Shown: piece after piece, positions 29,101-35,457 of the stretch
Numbering within the stretch: the first letter of the stretch is position 1
How the letters are laid out: each line of letters begins with the position of its first letter
Source: Poindextera sp041691315
Lineage (GTDB): Bacteria; Pseudomonadota; Alphaproteobacteria; Caulobacterales; Caulobacteraceae
Direction: 5' to 3'
Length of the DNA stretch: 64,000 bases
Assembly: GCA_041691315.1 (NCBI GenBank)
Contig: JBEPUW010000004.1
Coordinates: forward strand, 95,345 to 159,344
Made by a program: the position numbers and the translations under genes
Notes under the pieces: model-generated
What the model was told of the DNA's origin: nothing
Databases searched by the model: none
The model's input: the letters and a program-made list of their open reading frames with translations, nothing else

Positions 29101-29934
29101 GTTGATGACGCCGCCGAAGCCGGGCGAGGTGGCGACATCCTGGGCCGCGTCGACCTCGAACCACGTGCCGGCGGTGGTCGTGCCGGAGTGCACGATATGC
29201 GAGGCGCTCGGCGTGCCGCCGTTGGAGGATTCGTTGGTCAGCGAGATGCTATCGGTCGGCGAGGTCCCGCTGGGCGCGAACTGAACCTGGACATCTTCGG
29301 CGGCGTTGTAGACCACCGCATCGCTGGCGGTGACGCTGCCGGCCTGGGTGATGGTCGGCGCGTGCAGCAGCACGAACCCGGCGTTGGCGCCGATCGTTGC
29401 GCCGCTCTGCACATCGATCGACGCGGCCCCCGGCGTGGCTTGCGGAAAGATCTGCACCGAATCCGAGTTCAGCGCCTGGGACTGCGAAGTGCTGTTGAAG
29501 ACCCCGGTCGAGGCGAGGAAAGAGCCCGTGCTAATGGTGGCGTTGGGGCCAAATATAAGCCCGCCGGGCGAGAACAGCCACACACCGCCATTGGCGCTCA
29601 GGCTGCCCAGAATGGACTGAGGGCCGCCCCCGGTGACGACATTGAAGGCGATCGCGCTTTTCGACGGCTGCACGAACGTCACGTGCTCGGTGCTGGCGAT
29701 ACCGAACGAATTCCAGTTGATGACGACGCGGGTGTTGTTGGTGAGCTGGTTGACGGTCAGCGTGGAGCCGCTGGTGTTAAACGTCGCGGCTGTACCCGTG
29801 CCATTAGCGCCAGCGATCACGGGGGCCTGCGGCAATGCGTAGGCGGCGGACGCGCCAGAGCTGAGCAAGGCGGCCAGGCCGCTTACGACGAAGGACCGAA
29901 CGCCGAGGATAGGCCGGGGGTGGTGACGGATCAT
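20131..29934 (-). CDS. Two-partner secretion exoprotein (TpsA) with GLUG-like and YDG/MBG-like repeats
   Basis: 3267 residues. A signal peptide ends near ASAAYA-LPQ (about residue 33). It is followed by the filamentous-haemagglutinin-type TPS secretion domain (about 35-160; TRVVINWNSFGI, VTGGGPQSILGSL, NGGVWLFSPGGLIFG). A beta-helix-like stretch runs to about 650. Three long blocks of GLUG-like repeats (GGLVG / GGFVG-x-YATGAV) cover about 650-2100. About 2110-3180 is a chain of MBG/YDG-type beta domains (KTYDGTT, SKDV, GNYxIT), and the last 80 residues are a distinct tail ending in a Cys-Pro-rich segment. Its start overlaps the TpsB stop in ATGA. Such proteins are surface adhesins or matrix proteins. 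Confidence 0.93.
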   Translation of the reverse strand: MIRHHPRPILGVRSFVVSGLAALLSSGASAAYALPQAPVIAGANGTGTAATFNTSGSTLTVNQLTNNTRVVINWNSFGIASTEHVTFVQPSKSAIAFNVVTGGGPQSILGSLSANGGVWLFSPGGLIFGPNATISTGSFLASTGVFNSTSQSQALNSDSVQIFPQATPGAASIDVQSGATIGANAGFVLLHAPTITQAGSVTASDAVVYNAAEDVQVQFAPSGTSPTDSISLTNESSNGGTPSASHIVHSGTTTAGTWFEVDAAQDVATSPGFGGVINLGGHVSASGMKADTLDPTDKSNGYSVILDGDVSGPNAPGVNSGSSVTTIDASAGTITAASGIIGSAGTIKTGTWTSNGGAVSLLGGGSGGIEVDKALVSNGAGAVDLIGRKVAVDAGITAAGSISILSFSTQVAPGLTVQAGKSIAGSSLILKSTGDISIDPSSSLLVGPSAAAPNGTLSVVAGTNLGPSDAFLVDNNFPAVGGDLSLGAASAGSIALQASPVNGIGGAVTLPGAINAAGSMLIGATQLNLGPNASITAGFTGSATPGAITTNSATANVQVWDTSATFKPTAQTVAGDILIGAPVAISDPTDFAVNAYHSLTVTAPITDSGAGEVDLNTAQGGGGGDYAFVNGGALTFTAAPNSGQSLFINSNQYTLVYSQLDLLNINDPNNGSGGLGGLYALAAPLDLNTSNTATVFTGAPIASTVYTPFTGTFVGLGNTISNLDIQEVTPIGQQSLASLATNGGLGLFGFVAGGTVRDINLSNATVTGGNGVWAGALVGELEGGAVMNASSSGQITVADFDPNTSTGANTGNFAYAVAGGLIGYANGTVVNDSSSAVVSGGKISNVGGLVGMVVGGSISGSSASGSVSGALAGVQGAGANVGGLAGYVQDATIANSSASGSATGGDFTSVGGLVGDVVNGTVSRSFANGAIRGGAGSLLGGFAGAAGSTTITTSYATGAVTQTAAGVDGSVSYAGGFVGDLSNVSGPSFPTSITQSWSSGAVQTVGGADSGAVTLAGGFAGSVSDSSISNSYSLSPVTSTGAFADTGGFAGLAAASSSISGVYATGAVSGGGPVAGLVAVLGNSNEPTPVTSLSNSYWDTGTTGQGVGYHITPAAAIGDGVATATAVVGITGAAVYTAATYANFGTDLTTGAGVWVMIPGATRPMLSSEYSTTITNAHQLQLMELHLGADYTLANDIDASGTSNAAGLAGGLWNPATGFSPIGANGESNFTGVFDGRGHTISGLTITYTTAFPQSPTPGLATDGLVGLFGFVDRGGVIEDVNLANAHVAGGDGMVVGALAAGLLGTADYTSSSGLVTVGNEITSGGQGTTADAGGLVGGSAGLIANSHSSATVAGGDAFAGGLLGTGGSGGLITNSYATGAVSVTAYPPMGVDRPAAGGLVGEFGGSGASNAVLGISGSYATGAVSGGAGSAIGGLIGSVDSIGITNAYATGAVTQTAGGVTGSNSAAGGFVGSVENDAQITNAYASGAVNSQAATTNNFTRAGGFAGEVEGQGTSISNAYALGSVTINGSGGGVSPAGGFAGAIDNDGEVDHVYATGLVTSVTPVFTGGLVGQLGSRNGTFLTSGTVFNSYWDKGTTGQPIGVNTFGSATPPTSVFAVGGGGPSAYATASYANFDLSGVWFMIPGETRPILRSEYSNSITNVHQLELMSLNLGASYSLASNIDASETIGASGVFNPANGFVPVGATAAAPFTGTFTGQGYTITNLTLIGATGSKQTVDGVTTTGAVGLFGFAGVGSAISDVNIATSHASGGDGMSVGLLVGSLSGTVSNATTSGTVTAGNGVDPAGGFANAAAGGLVGSLTVTGSVNFSSSSASVSGGQASVGGLVGEMDGGSVLTSFATGSVTSGAGGAAGTQLQAAGGLVGAALVTSGATPTVTGSYATGAVNAGGSSDAGGFIGLSQGTITASYATGTVTQAASSTTPDLAGGFAGEISGGAVSQSFSTGAVTVSAPSAEAEVGGFVGEVVNGGVITNTYSTSPTSVTGCMSNVGGFAGEILDTSSATDFYATGDVYTNAHGAGLVGSLGGTITNGYWDKGATNQPNGVSGGGGTANNVVGMTVGGPNDPFTQSTYVGFDFSATWSSPSAGVYPQLFGVSHVLQVTASDDTITYGNFPAYTVTATGLQAGDTFASAVQTFQVGPLLNPPGIANSGYYDVGSYGLSVAGVTAAGPNPPSGPYRIIYNDPGANPTNDGGTLFINPAALTISASPDSMTYDGSPQDTGPSSTPSVGGLVPGDSVSATQSYDGANAGPHTLSVDDGYSVTDGNSGNNYTVDASGTADGTIDQLGLDVSLQGTVEKPYDGTTDATLTAANYNFQGGINGDDVSLNIVTAGSYVDQNAGSGKLVTVNGLTLSGDAAGNYFLNGLGSASGNVGIIDKVDLNLSAVGDTKTYDGTTLSGGTPGQSGLVASDTLSPLGQSFTSKDVMGPGCSTLVVNSGYTITELNGTDGSGNYNITTDSAGGTINPVNVVLSANSDTKTYDGGTTSLVSPTLDILYTSAGDTLSATQSFASKDAKGLGGSTLAVDPGYSINDGNSGRDYNVIQVNTASGTINPLALTASLTGSVEKTYDGTTDATLNDSNYSLPGVIGQDDVSLNNPTSGTYDTQNVGSGKTVTVIGLQLSGNDAEDYTVNSSASNTIGIIDQADLTLSAVFDTKTYDGTTFSAGTPGESGLAASDTLGSLSQSFTSKDVVVDGCSTLVVNSGYTITESNGSDGLGNYKITTEQNNGIINPVDVVLSATGDTKTYDGGTTSLASPTLSILYTAAGDKLSATQSFASKDVKGTGGSTLVVDPGYSINDGNGGADYNIIQVNTASGTINPLALTASLTGAVEKTYDGTTDATLGSANYSLSSAIVGDSVSLNDPASGTYDTRNAGTGKTVSVTGLQLVGGDAEDYTVNNTAQASIGIIDRAALTLTAVTDTKTYDGTLLSGATPTHSSLIGGDSISGLTEAYDSRNAGARTLAISGYTINDGNDGGNYLVTTVIAPGTINAAPLTLAAVTATKTYDGTTLSTAMPTESGLVAGDSISGLAESYDSKNAGARTLAVGGYTIQDGAGGANYIVTTTVAPGTIDQKALSASLVGGVSKPFDGNADATLATDNYSLSGIVQGDQVGLNDPTAGTYDTASAGTHKLVSVTGLALSGADAANYTVNGQAAASIGTITAPPQPIVINLPPTDLTSTDFDQVAAFVAGSSSNNTTVVNVFPVGTPEQTREGLGDSSPITGAGNRDLWTGSDETDKSCPPNTPCPPPAGTAP
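20450..23600 (-). repeat. Tandem YDG/MBG-coding repeats with a 795-bp higher-order period
   Basis: This 3' part of the exoprotein gene is a string of roughly 200-bp modules built around a KTYDGTT codon block. Above this is a longer period: the CATAGGTCTTGGTG block recurs at 21117, 21912 and 22707, exactly 795 bp apart. So 265-residue units at 21117-21911 and 21912-22706 are near-copies. The high similarity suggests recent duplication or gene conversion and makes the locus prone to copy-number change and assembly collapse. Confidence 0.75.
23640..27980 (-). repeat. Three ~1.5-kb GLUG-like repeat blocks in the exoprotein gene
   Basis: Three successive blocks begin with related segments encoding an S/T-I-T-N-x-HQL-x-LM-x-L-x-LGA-Y motif. 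The second and third start near 26420 and 24960; the first, near 27970, is more divergent. Each then runs through about 20 short units ending Y-ATGAV or similar and closes with an SYWD-x-GTTGQ box (26640, 25160, 23790). The 1.5-kb spacing shows block-level duplication of a whole GLUG array. Confidence 0.65.
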
Positions 29935-31709
29935 TTCGCGATTCCCGCTGCGATTTTTCTGTGGATGGCCGCGAAGGCGTCGTTGAGGCCGATGGTGAGG
30001 TTGACGAGCACGCTGGGGCCCGGCCTTGGCTCGCCGAGGCCGAGCGGCGCGGCCAGGGGCTGGGCGTAGACCAGGTCCATGTGCGCGATGGTGTTGAGCT
30101 GGAACCGGGCGCCGCCGCCGACCGAGCTTAAGGTGCGGTGTTGGAAGGCGGCGACGCCGTCATTCCACAGGCTGATCACGTCGTAGAAGGCGAACGGCTC
30201 GATCTGGAGGTCCTTGGTGACCCCGAACGGGCCGACGCGCAGCTCGGTGGAGACCGCCACCGCGCTGTCGCCAAGCGCCGCGCCCGGCTGATAGCCGCGG
30301 CCGATGGTCAGGTTGCCGACCGAGTACTGGTCGGGTGTGGTCAGCGGCCGGCCGGAGTATTGCGAGTCCAGCCGGGCATCGATGCGCAGGTGTTCGAAGC
30401 TGGCGGTCTCCAGTTCGGCGCTGCCGCGGAAGATGGTCGCCTGCGGGTCGGCGCCAACGCGTGACAGGCCGGGGTCGCCAGGGCGGCTGGCGTTGGCGAT
30501 GGCCACGCCCTGCCGCACCTCGGCGGAGAACGCCAGCCGCCCGAGCGGGCCGCGCTTTTCGCCGCTCGCGGTGAAGTCCACGACGCGCAGCCGGTCGTTG
30601 CTCAGGCCCACCGACGAGAACACCCGGGTCGACTGGTTGGTGGCTTCTAGCCCCAGGTCGACCAGCAGATCGGCGTCCGGCCGCTCCCACAATGGCTGGG
30701 AGATCTCGCCGCGGAGCGTGGTGACGTCCTCGGCGATAGCCAGCGGCGAGAGGTTTCCCTTCGGATCCGCGACGCCGTACAGGGCCGAGACGGTGACCGC
30801 GGTGCCCAGGCTGTTCAGACGCTGCATGTAGCTGCCACGGATCAGCACCTGCCGCCCGACCGGCGCCGAGGTGTAGACCTGCCCGGAGAGCTGGTTGCCG
30901 TATTGCGTCGTGCCGTAATAGTCAGCGCCCAGCAGCACGCCCCAGGGTCCGACCGGGTCGGCATAGAGGTCGTTGACGTTGACATAGAAGCGCACGTCGC
31001 TGGGCCGCTGGGCGTCGATGACCAGGTCCATGCCGCCGGGCTCGCTGCCGCGGCGCAAGGTTCCGGACATCGAAAGCCCAGGAACCTGCTTGGCCAGCTG
31101 GTAGGCGGTCTCGACATCACCAATCGACAGCGGCCTGCGGTTGACCAGCGGCTGCAGCGCCGCGGTCGCCTGGCGCCGCGCGGCGATGTTGGAGCCCAGC
31201 ACGGTCAAGTCGGAGATGCGCCCCTCGACCACGTCGAAATTGACGATGCCGTCCTTGACCTCCTGCACGCGCAGCACGACGGCGACGAAGGGAAAGCCGG
31301 CGCTGGCATAGATGGCCTCGGCGCGATGGCCAATGCCGCGCAGGTCGGCGAGGCTGACCGGCTTGCCCTGGAGATCCGTCCAGGCCGGCCGAAGGCTGGC
31401 CTCGGGCAAGGCGACCGCGCCGTTGAACTTGGCGCCGCGCAGGGTAAGCCGGACCCTCTGGTCCTGATGCGGGTTTGGGACCGCAGCGGTTGGCAAGTTG
31501 AGGGGCGACGAGACGGGCGGGGCAGGGGTGGGCAGCGCCTGGGTGGGATCGTTGTGCGACAGTGGCGCGTCGGCCGCGTCAGCCGCGGGGGCGGTCCAGA
31601 TCAGCGCAGCGGCCAGCAGCATGCCCGCGGTGGCGACGAAGCTTTCACGCCGCGCGCGCCGGCTTTGCCGTGCGCACCGAGCCCTCAGAGACAACAATCG
31701 AAACCCCAC
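29931..31709 (-). CDS. TpsB outer-membrane secretion protein (ShlB/FhaC/HecB family)
   Basis: 592 residues from the GTG at 31709. A long basic leader precedes a hydrophobic signal core (MLLAAALIWTAPAADA). A proline-rich linker is followed by POTRA-like domains (about 95-250: LRGAKFNGAVALPEASLRPAW, YASAGFPFVAVVLRVQEVKDGIVNFDVVEGRI). The FhaC-type 16-strand barrel (about 260-592) has the GADYYGTTQYGN and FRGSAELETASF strands. It exports the exoprotein encoded directly downstream, with which it overlaps in ATGA. The start is uncertain: no strong ribosome site, and ATG at about 31620 would leave a signal peptide without a basic N-region. First gene of the operon, so the promoter should lie in 31710-32199. 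Confidence 0.9.
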   Translation of the reverse strand: MGFRLLSLRARCARQSRRARRESFVATAGMLLAAALIWTAPAADAADAPLSHNDPTQALPTPAPPVSSPLNLPTAAVPNPHQDQRVRLTLRGAKFNGAVALPEASLRPAWTDLQGKPVSLADLRGIGHRAEAIYASAGFPFVAVVLRVQEVKDGIVNFDVVEGRISDLTVLGSNIAARRQATAALQPLVNRRPLSIGDVETAYQLAKQVPGLSMSGTLRRGSEPGGMDLVIDAQRPSDVRFYVNVNDLYADPVGPWGVLLGADYYGTTQYGNQLSGQVYTSAPVGRQVLIRGSYMQRLNSLGTAVTVSALYGVADPKGNLSPLAIAEDVTTLRGEISQPLWERPDADLLVDLGLEATNQSTRVFSSVGLSNDRLRVVDFTASGEKRGPLGRLAFSAEVRQGVAIANASRPGDPGLSRVGADPQATIFRGSAELETASFEHLRIDARLDSQYSGRPLTTPDQYSVGNLTIGRGYQPGAALGDSAVAVSTELRVGPFGVTKDLQIEPFAFYDVISLWNDGVAAFQHRTLSSVGGGARFQLNTIAHMDLVYAQPLAAPLGLGEPRPGPSVLVNLTIGLNDAFAAIHRKIAAGIAK

Positions 31710-32199
31710 GGCGAAGGGTGGAAAGGTAACACCTGTTCCGCGCCCGTTCAAACGCCGTCTCGCCCGGCCGAAGCCGATCAGAAACGGAGAATTCTCATAT
31801 TTTGCCAGGAGCTTGTACCACATAGTGGGCTGGGCGGCGACATTGTCTCGTGGCCGCTGTCTTGGCGTAGTGTCGCAGATCAGACGTTCGAGCGCAGGGT
31901 CGGCAGCCTTCGCGCGACGGTATTTCAACATTCGGTTGCCTCGCGTCCGACGCGACGGTAGCGATGTTGCGACCAGCCCGCATGGTTCAAATGAACTAGA
32001 GGTGGCGGACAAGCAGGGAGCTCCTCAGCCAATCAGGAGGGCCTGCGTCCGCAAAGTGCTGCCTTACTTTCGGACAGCGAAAACGAACATTCTGGGGGAT
32101 TACCTACTTCGCCAAATCTAAATTGACGCCTCCTTAGTGGACACTTGCCCACTAACACTTAGATGCCTGTGGGGAGGGCGTTGTCATTTGTTTTTGGCG
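31710..32199. other. Intergenic region holding the putative TPS-CHAT operon promoter
   Basis: About 490 bases without a convincing gene, lower in GC than its neighbours. It must contain the promoter for the minus-strand TpsB gene and marks the border to the phage-derived genes. Apart from the inverted repeat at 32134-32155, no clear -35/-10 pair or terminator could be singled out. Confidence 0.5.
32134..32155. repeat. Perfect 7-bp inverted repeat at the edge of the phage island
   Basis: TTAGTGG-ACACTTGC-CCACTAA forms 7-bp arms around an eight-base loop in the AT-richer gap between the HNH nuclease gene and the TpsB gene. No T-run follows in either direction, so it reads better as a protein-binding or junction site than as a terminator. 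Confidence 0.4.
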
Positions 32200-32691
32200 C
32201 TAAGGAATCTTCGCAAATCGACGCACTACGGCAGTACCGTTCTGGCTAAACTGGTAGGCGGTGTAGAGCGCACGGCAAAAGTGCCCGACATTGACGTCCA
32301 GACGATCCCAGAACTTCCGCTGAGCCGGATCGCAAGCATCCGGCGCCAGCCGGTGGTGCCATGCGCAGAGAGGACAACACGCCGCGTCGCTCGGTCGTCT
32401 GCCGAGCGCTGGCCCCCTAAGGTCGGTATGCTTCTGGTGAGCAGCCTCGATTGGGTTCGAGATCGGAGATCCGAACCCGCGCCGCGGTTCTCCCTCGATC
32501 AAGCAAGCGATGCACGGCAAGCAATCATGCAACCAGGCCAGATAGCCGAGGTCTCGCTCGCGCGGGCGGCGCTGCCTCGGGGCCGTCGGTGCGACCTGGG
32601 TCGGCCGGCTCTGCTTCGACCGCTCGCGCGCCGAGCGCTGGATGCGCCTGACTTCGGCAATCTTCGCCCGTTCCTCGACGGTGAACCTCAT
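32200..32691 (-). CDS. Phage HNH-type nuclease, DUF968/Ref-like
   Basis: 163 residues. A basic N-terminal half is followed by YLAWLHDCLPCIACL (Cys-x2-Cys), EAAHQKH, a GRRPSDAACCPLCAWHHR zinc/HNH segment and FWDRLDVN. This order matches the DUF968 / phage Ref-type HNH nucleases that act with RecA-like or annealing proteins in recombination. It lies 45 bases after the Bet recombinase gene on the same strand, consistent with one phage recombination operon. The family call rests on motif pattern only. Confidence 0.68.
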   Translation of the reverse strand: MRFTVEERAKIAEVRRIQRSARERSKQSRPTQVAPTAPRQRRPRERDLGYLAWLHDCLPCIACLIEGEPRRGFGSPISNPIEAAHQKHTDLRGPALGRRPSDAACCPLCAWHHRLAPDACDPAQRKFWDRLDVNVGHFCRALYTAYQFSQNGTAVVRRFAKIP

Positions 32692-32736
32692 GCCATAACC
32701 TGATGGAGTCGATGGACTTGGCGACCATCCACCGGT

Positions 32737-33675
32737 TCAGGCTGCCACCGCCGCCGCGTTTTTGAGTTTCGCCCTTGCGGCTTCGAGTTCTTTCTTGAGC
32801 GCCAAGGCGTCGGCGGGCGATCGCGCCCAATAGTCCCTCAAGGCTTCGCGGTTGATACTCTCGAACCAATCCAGCTGCGCCGGCGACTGGTAGTCGCGGA
32901 CGATCTCCAGGGCTCTGTCGACGATCAGACCCATGGGAACGTTGGTGAGGGGTGCGTCAGGCGCGAGTTGGAACAGGATGGAGTCCTTGCCGCCGATCTG
33001 CCGCAAACGCTCCGTCATGTTAGCCTGTTGAACCATTTCGCTGGGCGAGAAGTCTCGGACCACCGCCTGGTCGAGCTCGGCGCGCTCGTAAACGGACGAC
33101 AGGTCCTCCGGGAAGGCTTTGCGCAGAGCTTGAGCTTCAGCGCATTTGGCGGCCATCACGCGGCCCATCTTGGTCCAGCTTCCTTCGAGCATCTGGGCCC
33201 CGGTGGGGACCCACTTCCCCCGCTCATCCTCACCCCACTCGTCCTTGATCGGAGCGAACTCGTCCCAATAGGCGACACCTGATACCGGACGCCAACGCCC
33301 GTTCACGCCTTCCTGCATGTAGATCTTAACGGCGGCCTTGACCAAGCCGAGCGGATTGAGCGGCCCTTTCAGCTCTTGATCGTAGCTGTAGACCGGCTCT
33401 CTCTCGTCGGGCCTGTAGCGCCCGCTGCGCGCCGCAATCGCCCGCATGCCGTCGATGCCGACGATGGTCACCACTCGCCGCTTGTCGCGCCTGTCCTTGT
33501 TGAAGACCAAGGCGTGGATCTGCTTGCGGAAGGGGTCGAGGCCGGTATGCCTAGCGATGGTCATAAAAAGATCGAACTCGTCATTGTCGCAGTCCTTGGC
33601 GACAGTGCGATGGATGAGCCGCATCTGTTCGGCCGTGTAGTTGCCGCCCGGCCGGATAAGGGTCATCGAGTTCAT
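32737..33675 (-). CDS. bet: Phage single-strand annealing recombinase, Bet/RecT family
   Basis: 312 residues. The DPFRKQIHALVFNKDRRDKRRVVTIVGIDGMRAIAARSGRY region (split here: DPFRKQIHALVF, then VTIVGIDGMRAIAARSG) and the MAAKCAEAQALRKAFPEDLSSVY helix are diagnostic of the Red-beta (Bet) branch of RecT-like annealases. These coat single strands and anneal them during phage recombination. The ATG at 33675 is three bases after the Gp157-like gene, in one operon. No Red-alpha/YqaJ exonuclease is recognisable nearby; the HNH protein may be its partner. Confidence 0.92.
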   Translation of the reverse strand: MNSMTLIRPGGNYTAEQMRLIHRTVAKDCDNDEFDLFMTIARHTGLDPFRKQIHALVFNKDRRDKRRVVTIVGIDGMRAIAARSGRYRPDEREPVYSYDQELKGPLNPLGLVKAAVKIYMQEGVNGRWRPVSGVAYWDEFAPIKDEWGEDERGKWVPTGAQMLEGSWTKMGRVMAAKCAEAQALRKAFPEDLSSVYERAELDQAVVRDFSPSEMVQQANMTERLRQIGGKDSILFQLAPDAPLTNVPMGLIVDRALEIVRDYQSPAQLDWFESINREALRDYWARSPADALALKKELEAARAKLKNAAAVAA

Positions 33676-33678
33676 GGC

Positions 33679-34317
33679 TTAGCGCTCCCGAATAGTGAGG
33701 GTGGGCGGGCCGGCTTCGAGGTGGGCGCCGGGGATTTCAGGCGGCAGGACCGCTAGCGCCTGGGCGCGGGCTCCAGGATCTTGCGGCAAGGCGGCGATCG
33801 CCTCGGCGCGCGCCGCAACCCGCGCCTTCACCGCCTCGGCCAAGGCGCTTCTGTCCAGCTTTGGGTCGCCCGCCTTCCAGTAGCTGGAGGGGATCGCCGC
33901 TTCGTCGTCGATGATCAGCTTTGCGGCGCGCGCCGATAGGCTGAGGGTGGCGACGGAGCGCCTTAGGGACGGCAGCTCGGCGATCACCATGGCCTGGGTG
34001 ATCAGGGTGCGATCCTGTTCCGCTAGTCTCTCAAACCGCTCCCGGCGACCACGCATCGTCTCGATGTGCTGAGCGGCGCCTGCAGCAAGCGCGGTGTTCT
34101 CCGCACGCCGAGCGATCAGCCGGTCGATGATCTCGAACAGATCGGTCTCGCCTTCGATCATGTCGGTCAGAAGCTCGCTATCGTCAGTCGCGACTGCGGC
34201 GATCGATTCTCTCACGGCCAGCGCGGCGCGCGCCGCCTTGATCGGGTCGAGCTCGAAACGGAATCGGCCATTAGCGGCCTTATCCAGGATGACTGAGTTC
34301 TCTGCAGCATCGGTCAT
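33679..34317 (-). CDS. Siphovirus Gp157-like protein
   Basis: 212 residues, mainly helical with likely coiled coil (about 60-110: EIIDRLIARRAENTALAAGAAQ, then RERFERLAEQDRTLI). The C-terminal ATLSLSARAAKLIIDDEAAIPSSYW and PDPKLDR-like motif (AGDPKLDRSALAEAVKA) is characteristic of phage Gp157, a protein usually encoded beside annealing recombinases. The ATG at 34317 has GGAGGG upstream; extension to 34380 would lie deep in the preceding gene. The start overlaps the upstream gene's end by 38 bases. Confidence 0.8.
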   Translation of the reverse strand: MTDAAENSVILDKAANGRFRFELDPIKAARAALAVRESIAAVATDDSELLTDMIEGETDLFEIIDRLIARRAENTALAAGAAQHIETMRGRRERFERLAEQDRTLITQAMVIAELPSLRRSVATLSLSARAAKLIIDDEAAIPSSYWKAGDPKLDRSALAEAVKARVAARAEAIAALPQDPGARAQALAVLPPEIPGAHLEAGPPTLTIRER

Positions 34318-35032
34318 CGGACCCTCCAAAATGTTGTGAATGGGGGTGCGCGTCTGCGCGGCGCGCTCGGGGGGCATCACTGCGCGCCACCGGCCCGAGC
34401 TCGGCCCGCCAACAGGCCATGTCGTCCATGAGCTCCAGCAACGCGCAGCCGAGGTTATCCGGACCCCGGTCGCGGACCGCTTCCTGTAAGCCGGTAAAGG
34501 CTAGGTTTGGCGAGCAAGGGCCGGTCCGGATCGAACGCCATTCGCTATCGCGAACCCGCCTGATACCGAAGAGCAGTAGTGACGCCCAACCGTCTGGGCG
34601 TCCCGCATCAAGCCAGTTGATCGCCACCCGGGCCAACCTGTTCGGCCACGAGTTCGGTACGTCGCTGCGCCGGCCGTTCTGGCTTACAGCGTAGAATGCG
34701 ACTCCTTGAAGATCGAATGCGGCCCGACGGATCGCTGCCAGTCGCTCCGGATCGTTCGCCTCGTCCTGGCCGCAGCAACCGCGATTGAAGTCCGCGGACT
34801 TCCCGATCCAGAAGCTGTTGCAATGGCCGCAACGGAAGACGTCCTCCCATTGAATTTCTATGGCGCACTGGCCAGAACTCAAGCCGGGAACCTGCCCGAG
34901 TTGTGGCACGACGCTCACGCGAATCAGCTCGGCGACGGCGTTGGCTAGGTCCTCTGCTTCGGCCTGCCCCGATCTGGCCAGGTGCGGGCGCATGATGATG
35001 CTCGGCTGGGTATCGACACATATGCGGGACAT
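34280..35032 (-). CDS. Hypothetical phage protein with a possible zinc site
   Basis: 250 residues, not recognised. A Cys-rich patch, FRCGHCNSFW then GCCGQ (about 66-85), resembles a small zinc ribbon. The central part has many Trp (NSWPNRLARVAINWL, GWASLLLFG) and the C-terminus is basic and low-complexity. The start ATG overlaps the stop of the previous gene in ATGA, which is strong support for translation. The last 38 bases overlap the Gp157 gene. Confidence 0.6.
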   Translation of the reverse strand: MSRICVDTQPSIIMRPHLARSGQAEAEDLANAVAELIRVSVVPQLGQVPGLSSGQCAIEIQWEDVFRCGHCNSFWIGKSADFNRGCCGQDEANDPERLAAIRRAAFDLQGVAFYAVSQNGRRSDVPNSWPNRLARVAINWLDAGRPDGWASLLLFGIRRVRDSEWRSIRTGPCSPNLAFTGLQEAVRDRGPDNLGCALLELMDDMACWRAELGPVARSDAPRARRADAHPHSQHFGGSDDRCCRELSHPG

Positions 35033-35379
35033 CAGCGCGCCCCCTCGATGCGGGCTTGAGCGCGGACCACCGACCCGGCCTGCCCCAGGGCGTCGTCAGC
35101 CAAATCACAGAGCTGGTCGATCAATTCGGCTTTAGACGGTCGCCCCTGGATATAGTTGCCGGACTGCGCCGCGCAGGTGATCGTGCAGGCTAAGACAGCG
35201 ATGGCCTCGGCAACCCTATTGAGCAGCGCCTCGTCGTGCTCCAGGTCGCGATTGTTCACACCCTCGAAGCGGTGGGCGCTGTCGGCGTAGTCATAGGAGG
35301 CAGCGGCGCGGTCGCGGAACAGCGACAGGGGAACCGTCTCGGCGGTGGAAATCTCTGGGCGCGTCCGTTGGGGGTGCAT
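35032..35379 (-). CDS. Hypothetical phage early protein
   Basis: 115 residues, not recognised. It is acidic and largely helical (NRDLEHDEALLNRVAEAIAVLACTI, then KAELIDQLCDLADDAL). The ATG at 35379 is preferred over 35394 because GAGGA sits correctly before it. It is the first gene of the minus-strand phage operon and is divergent from the HTH gene at 35491; the 111-base gap holds an operator-like palindrome. Confidence 0.62.
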   Translation of the reverse strand: MHPQRTRPEISTAETVPLSLFRDRAAASYDYADSAHRFEGVNNRDLEHDEALLNRVAEAIAVLACTITCAAQSGNYIQGRPSKAELIDQLCDLADDALGQAGSVVRAQARIEGAR

Positions 35380-35457
35380 CTGTTCCTCGTCCAATCGCTA
35401 AATGGTCGGTACAACGGCCTGCTCAGAAGACCGATTCGGTGCTGAGCGTTCCTTAAC

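Noticed and set aside
31498..32121. 207-residue plus-strand frame over the TpsB start
   Set aside because: Antisense to the TpsB signal and leader; no recognisable domain.
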